Source of the DNA: Enhygromyxa salina
Lineage (GTDB): Bacteria; Myxococcota_A; Polyangia; Nannocystales; Nannocystaceae
DNA length: 64,000 bases
Reading direction: 5' to 3'
Assembly: GCF_000737335.2 (NCBI RefSeq)
Contig: NZ_JMCC02000048.1
Location: 44,255-108,254 of the forward strand
This document shows positions 37,040 through 45,058 of the stretch, piece by piece. Numbering within the stretch: position 1 is the stretch's first letter; each line of letters opens with the position of its first letter. The translations under genes and the position numbers were made by a program. Below the pieces are notes generated by a model, which made no database searches, was not told the origin of the DNA, and worked only from the letters and a program-made list of their open reading frames with translations.

Positions 37040-37408
37040 ATGATCCAGGTCGAATCAGTCATCGACGTCGCCGACAACTCCGGCGCCCGCAAGCTCCGCT
37101 GCATCAAGGTGCTCGGCGGCAGCAAGCGCCGCTATGCCGGCATCGGCGACGTCATCGTGGTCTCGGTCCGCGAGTCCCTGCCCAACTCCAAGATCAAGAA
37201 GGGGCAGGTCATGAAGGCCGTGATCGTGCGGACCAAAAAGGGCATGCGTCGCCATGACGGCAGCCTGATCCGCTTCGACACCAACAGCGCCGTTCTGATC
37301 GGCGCCGATCGCAACCCGATCGGTACCCGCATCTTCGGGCCGGTCGCACGCGAGCTGCGGTGGAAGCGTTTCCTCAGGATCGTCAGCCTCGCTCCGGAGG
37401 TGTTGTAA
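37040..37408 (+). CDS. rplN: 50S ribosomal protein L14
   Basis: 122 residues, complete (MIQVESVIDVADNSGARKL...ELRWKRFLRIVSLAPEVL). It forms an intersubunit bridge and binds the silencing factor RsfS. Its TAA overlaps the rplX ATG by one base. Confidence 0.98.
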   Translation: MIQVESVIDVADNSGARKLRCIKVLGGSKRRYAGIGDVIVVSVRESLPNSKIKKGQVMKAVIVRTKKGMRRHDGSLIRFDTNSAVLIGADRNPIGTRIFGPVARELRWKRFLRIVSLAPEVL

Positions 37409-37725
37409 TGCAGAAGATTCGCAAAGGTGACGACGTCGTCGTCATCGCCGGAAAATCCAAGGGCACCAAGGGCAAGGTCCTGCGTGTCATCCCCGCCGAC
37501 AAGCGGGTCCTGGTCGCCGGGGTCAACGTGGTCACCAAGCACGTCAAGCCCACTCGGCAAAACCAACGCGGCGGCATCGAAAAGCGCGAGGCCCCGATTC
37601 ACATCTCCAACGTCATGATCGCCGATCCGCAGACCGGCGAGCCGACCCGGGTCCGAATTCAGACCCTCGAGGGCGGCCGCAAGGTCCGCGTGGCCGTCAA
37701 ATCAGGCGAACAGATCGACAGTTGA
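37408..37725 (+). CDS. rplX: 50S ribosomal protein L24
   Basis: 105 residues from ATG 37408, coupled to rplN by a TAATG overlap. The KOW motif (RKGDDVVVIAGKSKGTKGKV) and TKHVKPTRQNQRGGI identify L24, an assembly initiator protein. Confidence 0.96.
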   Translation: MQKIRKGDDVVVIAGKSKGTKGKVLRVIPADKRVLVAGVNVVTKHVKPTRQNQRGGIEKREAPIHISNVMIADPQTGEPTRVRIQTLEGGRKVRVAVKSGEQIDS

Positions 37726-37735
37726 GGTTATAGCG

Positions 37736-38383
37736 ATGGCCAAGGCGAAAGGTGGGGCTCCGACCCCCAAAAAGAAGCCGGAGGCGGGATACGCCTTCAA
37801 ATTTCCCCAGGTCCGAGCCGCCATGCCAGAGCGTGGTGGGTTCCGATCCCAGATCCTCGAGCGCTACGAGACCAAGGCGGTCCCGGCACTCATCGAGGAG
37901 TTTGGTTACACGAACCGGTTGACGGTTCCGCGGGTCACGAAGATCGTGCTCAACATTGGCCTCGGTGAGGCCATCAAGCAGCCCAAGCTGCTCGAGCAGT
38001 CCTTCGAGTGCCTCGGCAACATCACGGGCCAGCGGCCGGTGGTGACCCGCGCGAAGAAGTCGATCGCAACCTTCAAGCTGCGCGAAGGCATGAAGATCGG
38101 CACGATGGTCACGCTGCGACGCACGCAGATGTGGGACTTCCTCGACCGTCTGTTGATCGTCGCGCTCCCGCGTACCCGTGACTTCCGCGGCGTCAGCCGC
38201 AAGGCCTTCGACGGGCGGGGCAACTTCACCCTCGGGGTCAAAGAGATCCTGATCTTCCCCGAGGTCGACATTGAAAAGCTCAACGAGGTGCCGGGCATGA
38301 ACGTCTGCATCCACACCTCGGCGAAAACGGACGACGAAGGCCGGGCCCTGCTCAAGCAGCTGGGGATGCCCTTCCGATCATGA
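37736..38383 (+). CDS. rplE: 50S ribosomal protein L5
   Basis: 215 residues, about 35 longer than usual because of a Lys/Pro-rich N-terminal extension (MAKAKGGAPTPKKKPEAGY). The core is normal (VPRVTKIVLNIGLGEA, GQRPVVTRAKKSIA). It binds 5S rRNA and the P-site tRNA. The canonical next gene, rpsN, is missing: rpsH begins 12 bp later. Confidence 0.96.
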   Translation: MAKAKGGAPTPKKKPEAGYAFKFPQVRAAMPERGGFRSQILERYETKAVPALIEEFGYTNRLTVPRVTKIVLNIGLGEAIKQPKLLEQSFECLGNITGQRPVVTRAKKSIATFKLREGMKIGTMVTLRRTQMWDFLDRLLIVALPRTRDFRGVSRKAFDGRGNFTLGVKEILIFPEVDIEKLNEVPGMNVCIHTSAKTDDEGRALLKQLGMPFRS

Positions 38384-38395
38384 GGAGCGTGCACC

Positions 38396-38791
38396 ATGTC
38401 CATGACTGATCCCATCGCCGACATGCTGACCCGCATCCGCAACGCGCTGCAGGCTGGCCACCGTACCGTCACCATCCCTGGCTCGAAGAGCAAGCGGCAC
38501 ATCGCCGAGATTCTTCAGCAAGAGGGCTACATCGAGGGCTTCGAGTGGGCCGACGATGACCGTCAAGGCAGCCTCACGATCCAGCTGCGCTGGGTCGGTG
38601 ATCAGCCCGCCATTGAAGGCATCGCTCGGGTCAGCAAGCCCGGCCAACGTCGCTACGCTGGTAGCAAAGACATTCCCAAGGTCCGCAACGGGCTCGGCAT
38701 CATGGTCATCAGCACCCCCAAGGGCATGATGACCGACCGCGCCGCTCGTCGCGCCGGCATCGGCGGCGAGCTGGTCTGCAGCGTGTGGTGA
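38396..38791 (+). CDS. rpsH: 30S ribosomal protein S8
   Basis: 131 residues; MTDPIADMLTRIRNA and STPKGMMTDRAARRAGIGGELVCSVW are the S8 signatures. It starts at ATG 38396 or two codons later. In E. coli it represses the spc operon. Confidence 0.97.
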   Translation: MSMTDPIADMLTRIRNALQAGHRTVTIPGSKSKRHIAEILQQEGYIEGFEWADDDRQGSLTIQLRWVGDQPAIEGIARVSKPGQRRYAGSKDIPKVRNGLGIMVISTPKGMMTDRAARRAGIGGELVCSVW

Positions 38792-38841
38792 GCCGAGCTC
38801 ACGAGCTCGCGCCGCCCACCCATCCCTGAAAGAAGCCAAGC

Positions 38842-39384
38842 ATGTCACGCATCGGCAACGCACCCATAGCGATCCCCAAGGGGGTCAAGATCCAGACCGA
38901 GGGCCAGACCATCGGGGTCGAGGGGCCCAAGGGCAAGCTCAGCTTCGTCGTGCCCGATCCGATCAGCTTTGCGATCGAGGACCAGGTCATCAGCTTCAAG
39001 CGGCCCAATGACCAGCGCACCGTTCGCGCGCTGCACGGCATGGCCCGCGCGATGACCAACAACATGGTCGTCGGCTGCTCCGAGGGCTTCAAGCGAACCC
39101 TCGAGATCATCGGCGTCGGCTATCGCGCCACGGTCAAGGGCCGCAACATCGATCTGACCCTGGGCTTCTCACACCCGATCAGCTACCCGCTGCCCGACGG
39201 TGTGGACGCCGAGGTCGACAAAGAGGGCAAACTCCACCTGAGTTCGGCCAACAAGGCCTTGCTCGGTTCGGTCGCCGCTGATATTCGCCGCTATCGTCCC
39301 CCGGAGCCCTACAAGGGCAAGGGTGTGCGCTACCAGGGCGAGCGGATCATCCGCAAAGAGGGCAAGGCGCGCGGCAAGAAATAG
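38842..39384 (+). CDS. rplF: 50S ribosomal protein L6
   Basis: 180 residues; MSRIGNAPIAIPKGVKI and the C-terminal PPEPYKGKGVRYQGERIIRKEGK are diagnostic. It contacts the sarcin-ricin loop region. It is followed by an 87-bp spacer to rplR. Confidence 0.97.
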   Translation: MSRIGNAPIAIPKGVKIQTEGQTIGVEGPKGKLSFVVPDPISFAIEDQVISFKRPNDQRTVRALHGMARAMTNNMVVGCSEGFKRTLEIIGVGYRATVKGRNIDLTLGFSHPISYPLPDGVDAEVDKEGKLHLSSANKALLGSVAADIRRYRPPEPYKGKGVRYQGERIIRKEGKARGKK

Positions 39385-39471
39385 CCTAGTCACCCGGTGC
39401 GAAGCCACCGGGCGACACGAGAGTCCCGCTGACGACAGCTCGCAGCGGTATCCAAAGACGAGACCAGGACC

Positions 39472-39891
39472 ATGTCGAAGAAAGACAAGAACGAAGCGCG
39501 GGCGCGTCGCAAGAAGAGCATCCGCAAGCGGATCGCTGGCACCGAGGAGCGTCCTCGCCTGTCGGTGTACCGCAGCAACAAGCACATCTACGCGCAGGTC
39601 ATCGATGACACCGACTCGCGCTCGATCTTGTTGGTCTCGGATCTGACCAAGGCCCTCGCGGCCGAGCTCGAAGCGGCCAAGGCTGCGCCCGCCGAGACCC
39701 AAGAGACCGAAGAGGGCACCTCCCCCGACGGCGCGAAGATGCGTCGCGCTCGGGTCGTGGGCACCGCGGTCGCCAAGGCTTGCCTCGACAAGGGCATCAA
39801 GAAGGTCGTGTTCGACCGCAACGGTTACCTCTATCACGGGCGCGTGCGCGCCCTCGCCGAAGCGGCCCGCGCGGCTGGCCTCGACTTCTGA
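39472..39891 (+). CDS. rplR: 50S ribosomal protein L18 with internal acidic insertion
   Basis: 139 residues compared with about 117-120 in most bacteria. An Ala/Glu-rich insertion of about 20 residues (around 65-90: EAAKAAPAETQETEEGTSPD) precedes the normal GTAVAKACLDKGIKKVVFDRNGYLYHGRV core. It binds 5S rRNA. The insertion is predicted to be a flexible surface loop. Confidence 0.96.
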   Translation: MSKKDKNEARARRKKSIRKRIAGTEERPRLSVYRSNKHIYAQVIDDTDSRSILLVSDLTKALAAELEAAKAAPAETQETEEGTSPDGAKMRRARVVGTAVAKACLDKGIKKVVFDRNGYLYHGRVRALAEAARAAGLDF

Positions 39892-39900
39892 GAGAAGCTC

Positions 39901-40401
39901 ATGATTGACGTCGAATCACTCGGAGATTTGGTCGACCGCGTCGTCGACATCAACCGCGTGGCCAAGGTGGTCAAGGGTGGACGCCGCTTTGCGTTCTCTG
40001 CCCTGGTCGTTGTTGGCAACGAAAACGGTTGGGTCGGCTTCGGCTACGGCAAGGCCCGCGAGGTCCCAGAGGCCATCCGCAAGGCCAACGAGATCGCTCG
40101 CAAGGCAATGTTTCAGGTCCCGCTGCAGGGCACCACGATCCCTCACCGCGTCGTCGGTCACTTCGGTGCTGGCGAGGTGTTGTTGGTCCCGGCCTCGGCC
40201 GGTACTGGGGTCATCGCCGGCGGCGCCGTTCGTGCCGTCGTCGAGTGCGCCGGCATCCACGATGTGCTGACCAAGTGCATCGGTAGCAACAACCCGCTGA
40301 ACGTCATCCAAGCCACGGTCACCGCGCTTCAGGAGCTTCGCAGCCCCGAGCAGGTCGCCCGTCGCCGCGGCATGACGGTCGCCCAGCTGATGGAGGCCTA
40401 G
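39901..40401 (+). CDS. rpsE: 30S ribosomal protein S5
   Basis: 166 residues; DRVVDINRVAKVVKGGRRFAFSALVVVG, GAGEVLLVPASAGTGVIAGGAVR and NPLNVIQAT are S5 signatures. It contributes to decoding fidelity and the mRNA helicase site. It lies 9 bp after rplR. Confidence 0.97.
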   Translation: MIDVESLGDLVDRVVDINRVAKVVKGGRRFAFSALVVVGNENGWVGFGYGKAREVPEAIRKANEIARKAMFQVPLQGTTIPHRVVGHFGAGEVLLVPASAGTGVIAGGAVRAVVECAGIHDVLTKCIGSNNPLNVIQATVTALQELRSPEQVARRRGMTVAQLMEA

Positions 40402-40404
40402 GAC

Positions 40405-40599
40405 ATGGCGCTCAAGCTCAAGGTCACGCTCGTCCGTAGCGCAATCGATCGGACGCAGAAGCAAAAAGACACGGTCCGCGGCCTCGGCCTACGACGCCTT
40501 CACCACTCGGTGGTCCTCGAGGACACGCCGTCGATCCGCGGGATGATCCGCAAGGTTCAGCATCTCGTCGCGGTCGCTCCGGCCGACGACGCCGCCTGA
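40405..40599 (+). CDS. rpmD: 50S ribosomal protein L30
   Basis: 64 residues; LKVTLVRSAIDRTQKQKDTVRGLGLRRLHHSV is the L30 domain. It follows rpsE by 3 bp. Confidence 0.95.
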   Translation: MALKLKVTLVRSAIDRTQKQKDTVRGLGLRRLHHSVVLEDTPSIRGMIRKVQHLVAVAPADDAA

Positions 40600-40625
40600 A
40601 CCCCAGGCCAGAAAGAGACACGCAA

Positions 40626-41090
40626 ATGGGTACGGAACTGCACACGCTCCAGCCGCCCGCCGGCGCCCGCCACCGCAAAAAGCGGATCGGCCGTGGTCCT
40701 GGCTCGGGCAACGGCAAGACCGCCGGCCGAGGCTCCAAGGGTACGCGCAAGCGCAACACCGTCGCGCCCGGCTTCGAGGGCGGCCAGCTGCCGATCCACC
40801 GCCGCGTGCCCAAGCGCGGCTTCGTCAACATCCACCGGGTCGAGGTTCACGGCGTGAACGTCGGTCGCCTCGACAACCTCGAGGACGGCACCGTGGTCAC
40901 CCCCGAGCTGCTCCACGAGCTCGGCTACGTGCCCAAGAAGGCGACGATCATCAAGGTCCTCGCCGACGGCGAGCTCGGCAAGAAGCTCACGATCCGCGTG
41001 CACCGCATCAGCGGCAGCGCCCGCGCCAAGATCGAGGCCGCTGGCGGCACGATCGAGCTCATCGAGCCTGCCGCCAAAGCCGGCACCTGA
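40626..41090 (+). CDS. rplO: 50S ribosomal protein L15
   Basis: 154 residues. The Gly/Arg/Lys-rich N-terminal part (KKRIGRGPGSGNGKTAGRGSKG) and the GFEGGQLPIHRRVPKRGF core identify L15. A terminator follows 22 bp after the stop. Confidence 0.96.
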   Translation: MGTELHTLQPPAGARHRKKRIGRGPGSGNGKTAGRGSKGTRKRNTVAPGFEGGQLPIHRRVPKRGFVNIHRVEVHGVNVGRLDNLEDGTVVTPELLHELGYVPKKATIIKVLADGELGKKLTIRVHRISGSARAKIEAAGGTIELIEPAAKAGT

Positions 41091-41111
41091 GCGCTCTTCG
41101 GAGCCAAGCAG

Positions 41112-41141
41112 AGCCCCAACACCGTCGGTCTTGGGGCTTTT
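41112..41141 (+). terminator. Rho-independent terminator between rplO and secY
   Basis: AGCCCCAA (41112-41119) pairs with TTGGGGCT (41131-41138); inner CACC/GGT bases extend the stem, and TTTT follows. It splits the spc operon, leaving secY behind a 219-bp gap. Confidence 0.75.
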
Positions 41142-41309
41142 GCATTAGCTCCGGGCCGACTTTGCGCGTCGCGCTGCATGCGCGCGCCTGACAGTGTACA
41201 TACGGGCCACGCAAGGCCAGCTCGGACGTCAGATACCCCGAGTCGGCCGGCACAATAGCTCACTCTCCGCGCAACTCGCCGGACTCGGACTCGACCTTCG
41301 TCATCTGCC

Positions 41310-42623
41310 ATGGGCGTCATCATCAACATCTTCAAGCTGCCCGAGCTTCGGCGCCGCGTGTTGTTCACCCTGGCCATGCTCGCGGTCTACCGCTTCGGCG
41401 TGTTCGTTGCCGTGCCCGGCGTTGATCGCAACGTCATGGCGGAGCTGGTCTCGCAGCAGACCGGCGGCTTCCTCGGCTACTTCAACATGTTCTCGGGCGG
41501 CGCGCTCTCGAACTTGTCCGTGTTCGCGCTCGGCATCATGCCGTACATCAGCGCGAGCATCATCATGCAGCTGATGACGGTCGTCGTCCCCAAGATCGAG
41601 CAGCTGCAAAAAGAGGGCGAGTCGGGCCGCCGCAAGATCAACCAGTTCAGCCGCTACGGCACCGTGGGCCTGGCCTTGGTCCAGGGCTACTTCATGGGTA
41701 GCTGGCTCGAGAGCCAAAATACCCCCGGCCAGATGCTGGTGCTCGAGAGCGGCCTGGGCTTCAAGCTCATGACGATGCTGTCGCTGACAGCAGGCACCTG
41801 CTTCTTGATGTGGCTCGGCGAGCAGATCACCGAGCGCGGGATCGGCAACGGGATCTCGCTGATCATCTTCGCCGGCATCATCGCGGACCTCCCCGCCGGC
41901 AGCTACCAGCTCTACCAAAAAGCGATCGACGACCCCGAGAACTTCGGCCCGGTCCCCCTCGCGATCCTGCTGGTCGTGGTCATCGCCGTGATCGCCTTCG
42001 TGGTCATCATGGAGCGCGGCCAACGGCGGATACCCGTCATCTACGCCAAGCGCGTCGTCGGCCGCAAAATGTTCGGCGGCAGCCAGAACTACCTGCCGCT
42101 GCGCATCAACAACGCCGGCGTGATCCCGCCGATCTTCGCCTCGTCGATCATCATGTTCCCGGCCCAGATCGCCGGCATGACGGGCAACCCCTACCTGCAG
42201 CGCTTCGCCGCCGCCTTCGACTACGGCAACTGGCTGTACCTCACCGTCTACGTCGCGCTGTGCATCTTCTTTTGCTACTTCTACACGCAGATCCAGTTCA
42301 ACCCCGTTGACCTGGCCGACAACCTGAAGAAGCAAAACGCCTCGATCCCCGGCATCCGCCCCGGCAAGCGCACCGCCGAGTACATCGAGTTCATCCTGAC
42401 CCGCCTGACCTTCGCCGGCGCCTGGTACATCTCCGCCGTCTGCGTGCTCCCGGTCTTCCTGCAGAAGGACTTCAACGTCCCGTTCTACTACGGCGGCACC
42501 TCTCTACTGATCGTCGTGGGCGTCGCCCTCGACACCGCCCAGCAGATCGAGAGCCACCTGGTGACCCGCAGCTACGAAGGCTTCGCCGGCCCCAAGGGCC
42601 CCCGCATCCGCGGCCGCAAGTAG
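41310..42623 (+). CDS. secY: Preprotein translocase subunit SecY
   Basis: 437 residues with ten hydrophobic helices, starting MGVIINIFKLPELRRRVLFTLAMLAVYRFG. The plug region (SGGALSNLSVFALGIMPYISASI), EGESGRRKINQFSRYGT and the GIRPGKRTAEYIE loop match SecY. It is the channel of SecYEG with secE at 13572. A terminator lies upstream; no near-consensus promoter was recognised in the 219-bp gap. adk and map, which usually follow, are absent. Confidence 0.97.
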   Translation: MGVIINIFKLPELRRRVLFTLAMLAVYRFGVFVAVPGVDRNVMAELVSQQTGGFLGYFNMFSGGALSNLSVFALGIMPYISASIIMQLMTVVVPKIEQLQKEGESGRRKINQFSRYGTVGLALVQGYFMGSWLESQNTPGQMLVLESGLGFKLMTMLSLTAGTCFLMWLGEQITERGIGNGISLIIFAGIIADLPAGSYQLYQKAIDDPENFGPVPLAILLVVVIAVIAFVVIMERGQRRIPVIYAKRVVGRKMFGGSQNYLPLRINNAGVIPPIFASSIIMFPAQIAGMTGNPYLQRFAAAFDYGNWLYLTVYVALCIFFCYFYTQIQFNPVDLADNLKKQNASIPGIRPGKRTAEYIEFILTRLTFAGAWYISAVCVLPVFLQKDFNVPFYYGGTSLLIVVGVALDTAQQIESHLVTRSYEGFAGPKGPRIRGRK

Positions 42624-42699
42624 TTCGGAGTCCGCACGCCCACCGCAAAAAAATCGCGGCCCCCCCGAGCGGCATGACGCTCGCGCCACCACGCCCCCA

Positions 42700-43540
42700 C
42701 CCGCCGGGATCGTGAACACCCTCCGCTCTGAGGGATCGTGCCCACGCCCCGCCCTGAGGGATCGTGCACACGCCCCCGCCCGCCGGGATCGTGAACACCC
42801 TCCGCCCTGAGGGATCGTACACACGCCCCGCCCGCCGGAATCGTGAACACCCGATCGAGAACACGCCCGCCGCCCTCAGGGATCGTGCACACGCCCCGCC
42901 CGCCGGAATCGTGAACACCCCCGCAGGGATCGTGCACACGCCCGCCGCCCTCAGGGATCGTGCACACGCCCCGCCCGCCGGAATCGTGAACACCCCCGCA
43001 GGGATCGTGCACACGCCCGCCGCCCTCAGGGATCGTGCACACGCCCCGCCCGCCGGAATCGTGAACACCCCCGCAGGGATCGTGCACACGCCCCCCGCCC
43101 TGAGGGATCGTGCACACGCCCCGCCCGCCGGAATCGAGAACACGCCCGCCGCCCTCAGGGATCGTGCACACGCCCCGCCCGCCGGAATCGTGAACACCCC
43201 CGCAGGGATCGTGCACACGCCCGCCGCCCTCAGGGATCGTGCACACGCCCCGCCCGCCGGAATCGTGAACACCCCCGCAGGGATCGTGCACACGCCCGCC
43301 GCCCTCAGGGATCGTGCACACGCCCCGCCCGCCGGAATCGTGAACACCCCCGCAGGGATCGTGCACACGCCCGCCGCCCTCAGGGATCGTGCACACGCCC
43401 CGCCCGCCGGAATCGTGAACACCCCCGCAGGGATCGTGCACACGCCCCCCGCCCTGAGGGATCGTGCACACGCCCCGCCCGCCGGAATCGTGAACACCCC
43501 CGAAGGGATCGTGAACACGACCCCCGCCCGCAGGGATCGG
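42700..43540. repeat. Minisatellite with 75-bp period between secY and infA
   Basis: A GATCGTG(C/A)ACAC-type core recurs every ~24-27 bp and is organised into a 75-bp higher-order unit (one checked spacing: 42888 to 42963). Seven near-identical 75-bp units, one truncated unit and degenerate edges are visible, all in the same direction. Because 75 is a multiple of three and the unit lacks stops, long open frames exist on both strands, but they encode only monotonous repeats (e.g. HAPPAGIVNTPAGIVHTP) with no start signal, so they are not called as genes. It is not a CRISPR: there are no unique spacers. Confidence 0.9.
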
Positions 43541-43577
43541 AGAGACCCTCGGCCCGAGGACGAGCGCACGAAAGGCC

Positions 43578-43711
43578 GCAGACAACCCCAACCGGGCGTA
43601 TCTACGCACGTGGAGGTTATCGAAGCCACCCAAGGTCGGGCCAACCCACCCCCCAGCAGGAAGCTGCAAACCGAGACTGAAGTAGACCGTAGCCCGGTTG
43701 GGGTTGTCTGC
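43578..43711. repeat. 20-bp perfect inverted repeat downstream of the minisatellite
   Basis: GCAGACAACCCCAACCGGGC (43578-43597) is repeated in inverse at 43692-43711, with a ~94-bp interior. Some similarity continues outward from the arms. It could be a remnant of a mobile element or a large hairpin; no transposase lies within it. Confidence 0.7.
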
Positions 43712-43923
43712 AGCCAGTGCGCGGTGCACCGCCGGCACCCCACTCCCCGCAAACAACCACCCAACCCTCAACCAACCCTCCACCAACCCCAACCAAGAGC
43801 GCCCCATCCGCCCCCAAACCCCGTGAAGATCCTCCCATGCCCAAACCCCGATCCCCTAGACACCCCCCACCCCCAGTGGCATCCTCCACCGCCCCCGGCC
43901 CCGACCGGGGATTTGGCTTTTCC

Positions 43924-44133
43924 ATGCAACCCACCCCCACCTTCGAGGCGACCGTCGTCGCTGAGTTGCCCCAGCAGCTGTTTCGTCTCGATACCTCCGA
44001 AGGCCAGCTCGTCGCTGGCCCATCCGAGGAGTGTAAGCGTCTGGGGGTTCCCGTTCGGACGGGGCAACGTGTGCTGTGCCGCAGGGCCAGCCTCGATCCG
44101 GGCCGCGGTGTGATCCTCGGTCTCGCGCGCTAG
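43924..44133 (+). CDS. infA: Divergent translation initiation factor IF-1-like protein
   Basis: A 69-residue S1/OB-fold protein (FEATVVAELPQQLFRLDTSEGQLVAG...VPVRTGQRVLCRRASLDPGRGVILG), matching IF-1 in length, in the TVxxxLPxxxFR start and in the D-x-x-RG-x-I end. The usual RKNYIRILPGD segment is replaced by CKRLGVPVRTGQ, so the basic 16S-binding patch is weakened. The place before rpmJ is the normal infA site. An upstream ATG at 43837 would add a Pro-rich tail. A second, conventional infA elsewhere cannot be excluded. Confidence 0.7.
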   Translation: MQPTPTFEATVVAELPQQLFRLDTSEGQLVAGPSEECKRLGVPVRTGQRVLCRRASLDPGRGVILGLAR

Positions 44134-44171
44134 CGAGAGCACCCTCTTCCCACCCGGCGAGAGCAGAGCAA

Positions 44172-44285
44172 ATGAAAGTGCGATCAAGCGTCAAGAAAAT
44201 CTGTGACAAGTGCAAGGTGATCAAGCGACGAGGAGTCGTTCGGGTCATCTGCGAAAACCCCAAACACAAGCAGAGGCAGGGCTGA
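44172..44285 (+). CDS. rpmJ: 50S ribosomal protein L36
   Basis: 37 residues (MKVRSSVKKICDKCKVIKRRG...), with a CDKC pair, a later Cys and His making the zinc knuckle, so it is the C+ form. rpsM begins one base after its stop. Confidence 0.95.
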   Translation: MKVRSSVKKICDKCKVIKRRGVVRVICENPKHKQRQG

Positions 44286-44286
44286 C

Positions 44287-44658
44287 ATGGCACGCGTAGC
44301 TGGAGTCGACCTTCCTCGTAACAAGCGCGTCGTCATCGCGCTGACGTACATCTACGGCGTCGGAAACACGACCGCCCGTCAGATCCTCGACAAGGCTGGC
44401 GTCGGCCAGTCGATCCGTACCGACGACCTCAACGACGAGCAGCTCACGGCGATTCGTCGGGTCATCGAGACGGACTACAAGGTCGAGGGTGACCTCCGCC
44501 GAGAAGTCCAAACCAAGATCAAGCGACTGATGGATCTCGGTTGCTACCGCGGCCTTCGTCATCGCCGAAGTCTGCCCGTCCGTGGCCAGCGAACCCACAC
44601 CAACGCGCGCACCCGCAAGGGTCCCAAGCGTGGCCAGGTGGCCATGAAGAAGAAATGA
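44287..44658 (+). CDS. rpsM: 30S ribosomal protein S13
   Basis: 123 residues; ARVAGVDLPRNKRVVIALTYIYGVG and the basic tail RGQRTHTNARTRKGP are diagnostic. It forms the head-to-50S bridge and contacts the P-site tRNA. Confidence 0.97.
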   Translation: MARVAGVDLPRNKRVVIALTYIYGVGNTTARQILDKAGVGQSIRTDDLNDEQLTAIRRVIETDYKVEGDLRREVQTKIKRLMDLGCYRGLRHRRSLPVRGQRTHTNARTRKGPKRGQVAMKKK

Positions 44659-44671
44659 CGAGGTAGTCCCG

Positions 44672-45055
44672 ATGGCATCCACACGCGGCAAGAAAAAAGT
44701 CAAAAAGAACATCCCCACCGGGATCGTTCACATTCAGTCAACCTTCAACAACACCTTGGTGACGGTCACCGACGTCAACGGCAACGCGATCTCGTGGGCC
44801 TCGTCGGGCATCCGTGGGTTCAGGGGCTCGCGCAAGTCAACGCCGTTCGCGGCGCAGCTCGCCGCGGATCAGGCCGCGCGCGCGGCCCAGGATCACGGCA
44901 TGCAGACCGTGGCGATCCGCGTGTCCGGCCCCGGTGCCGGGCGCGAGTCGGCGCTGCGGGCGATCCAGTCCGCGGGTCTGCGCGTCACCTCGATCAAGGA
45001 CGTCACGCCGATCCCCCACAACGGTTGTCGTCCACCCAAGCGGAGGAGGGTCTAA
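44672..45055 (+). CDS. rpsK: 30S ribosomal protein S11
   Basis: 127 residues; NIPTGIVHIQSTFNNTLVTVTD and the C-terminal TSIKDVTPIPHNGCRPPKRRRV are diagnostic. It is part of the platform near the mRNA exit. Confidence 0.97.
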   Translation: MASTRGKKKVKKNIPTGIVHIQSTFNNTLVTVTDVNGNAISWASSGIRGFRGSRKSTPFAAQLAADQAARAAQDHGMQTVAIRVSGPGAGRESALRAIQSAGLRVTSIKDVTPIPHNGCRPPKRRRV

Positions 45056-45058
45056 GCC

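Noticed and set aside
42700..43540. Possible CRISPR array
   Set aside because: Intervening segments are repeated, not unique, and no cas genes are nearby.
42472..44113. Long ORFs on both strands (about 410-450 codons) across the secY-infA interval
   Set aside because: They follow from a stop-free 75-bp repeat, partly overlap secY, and have no family motif or initiation site.
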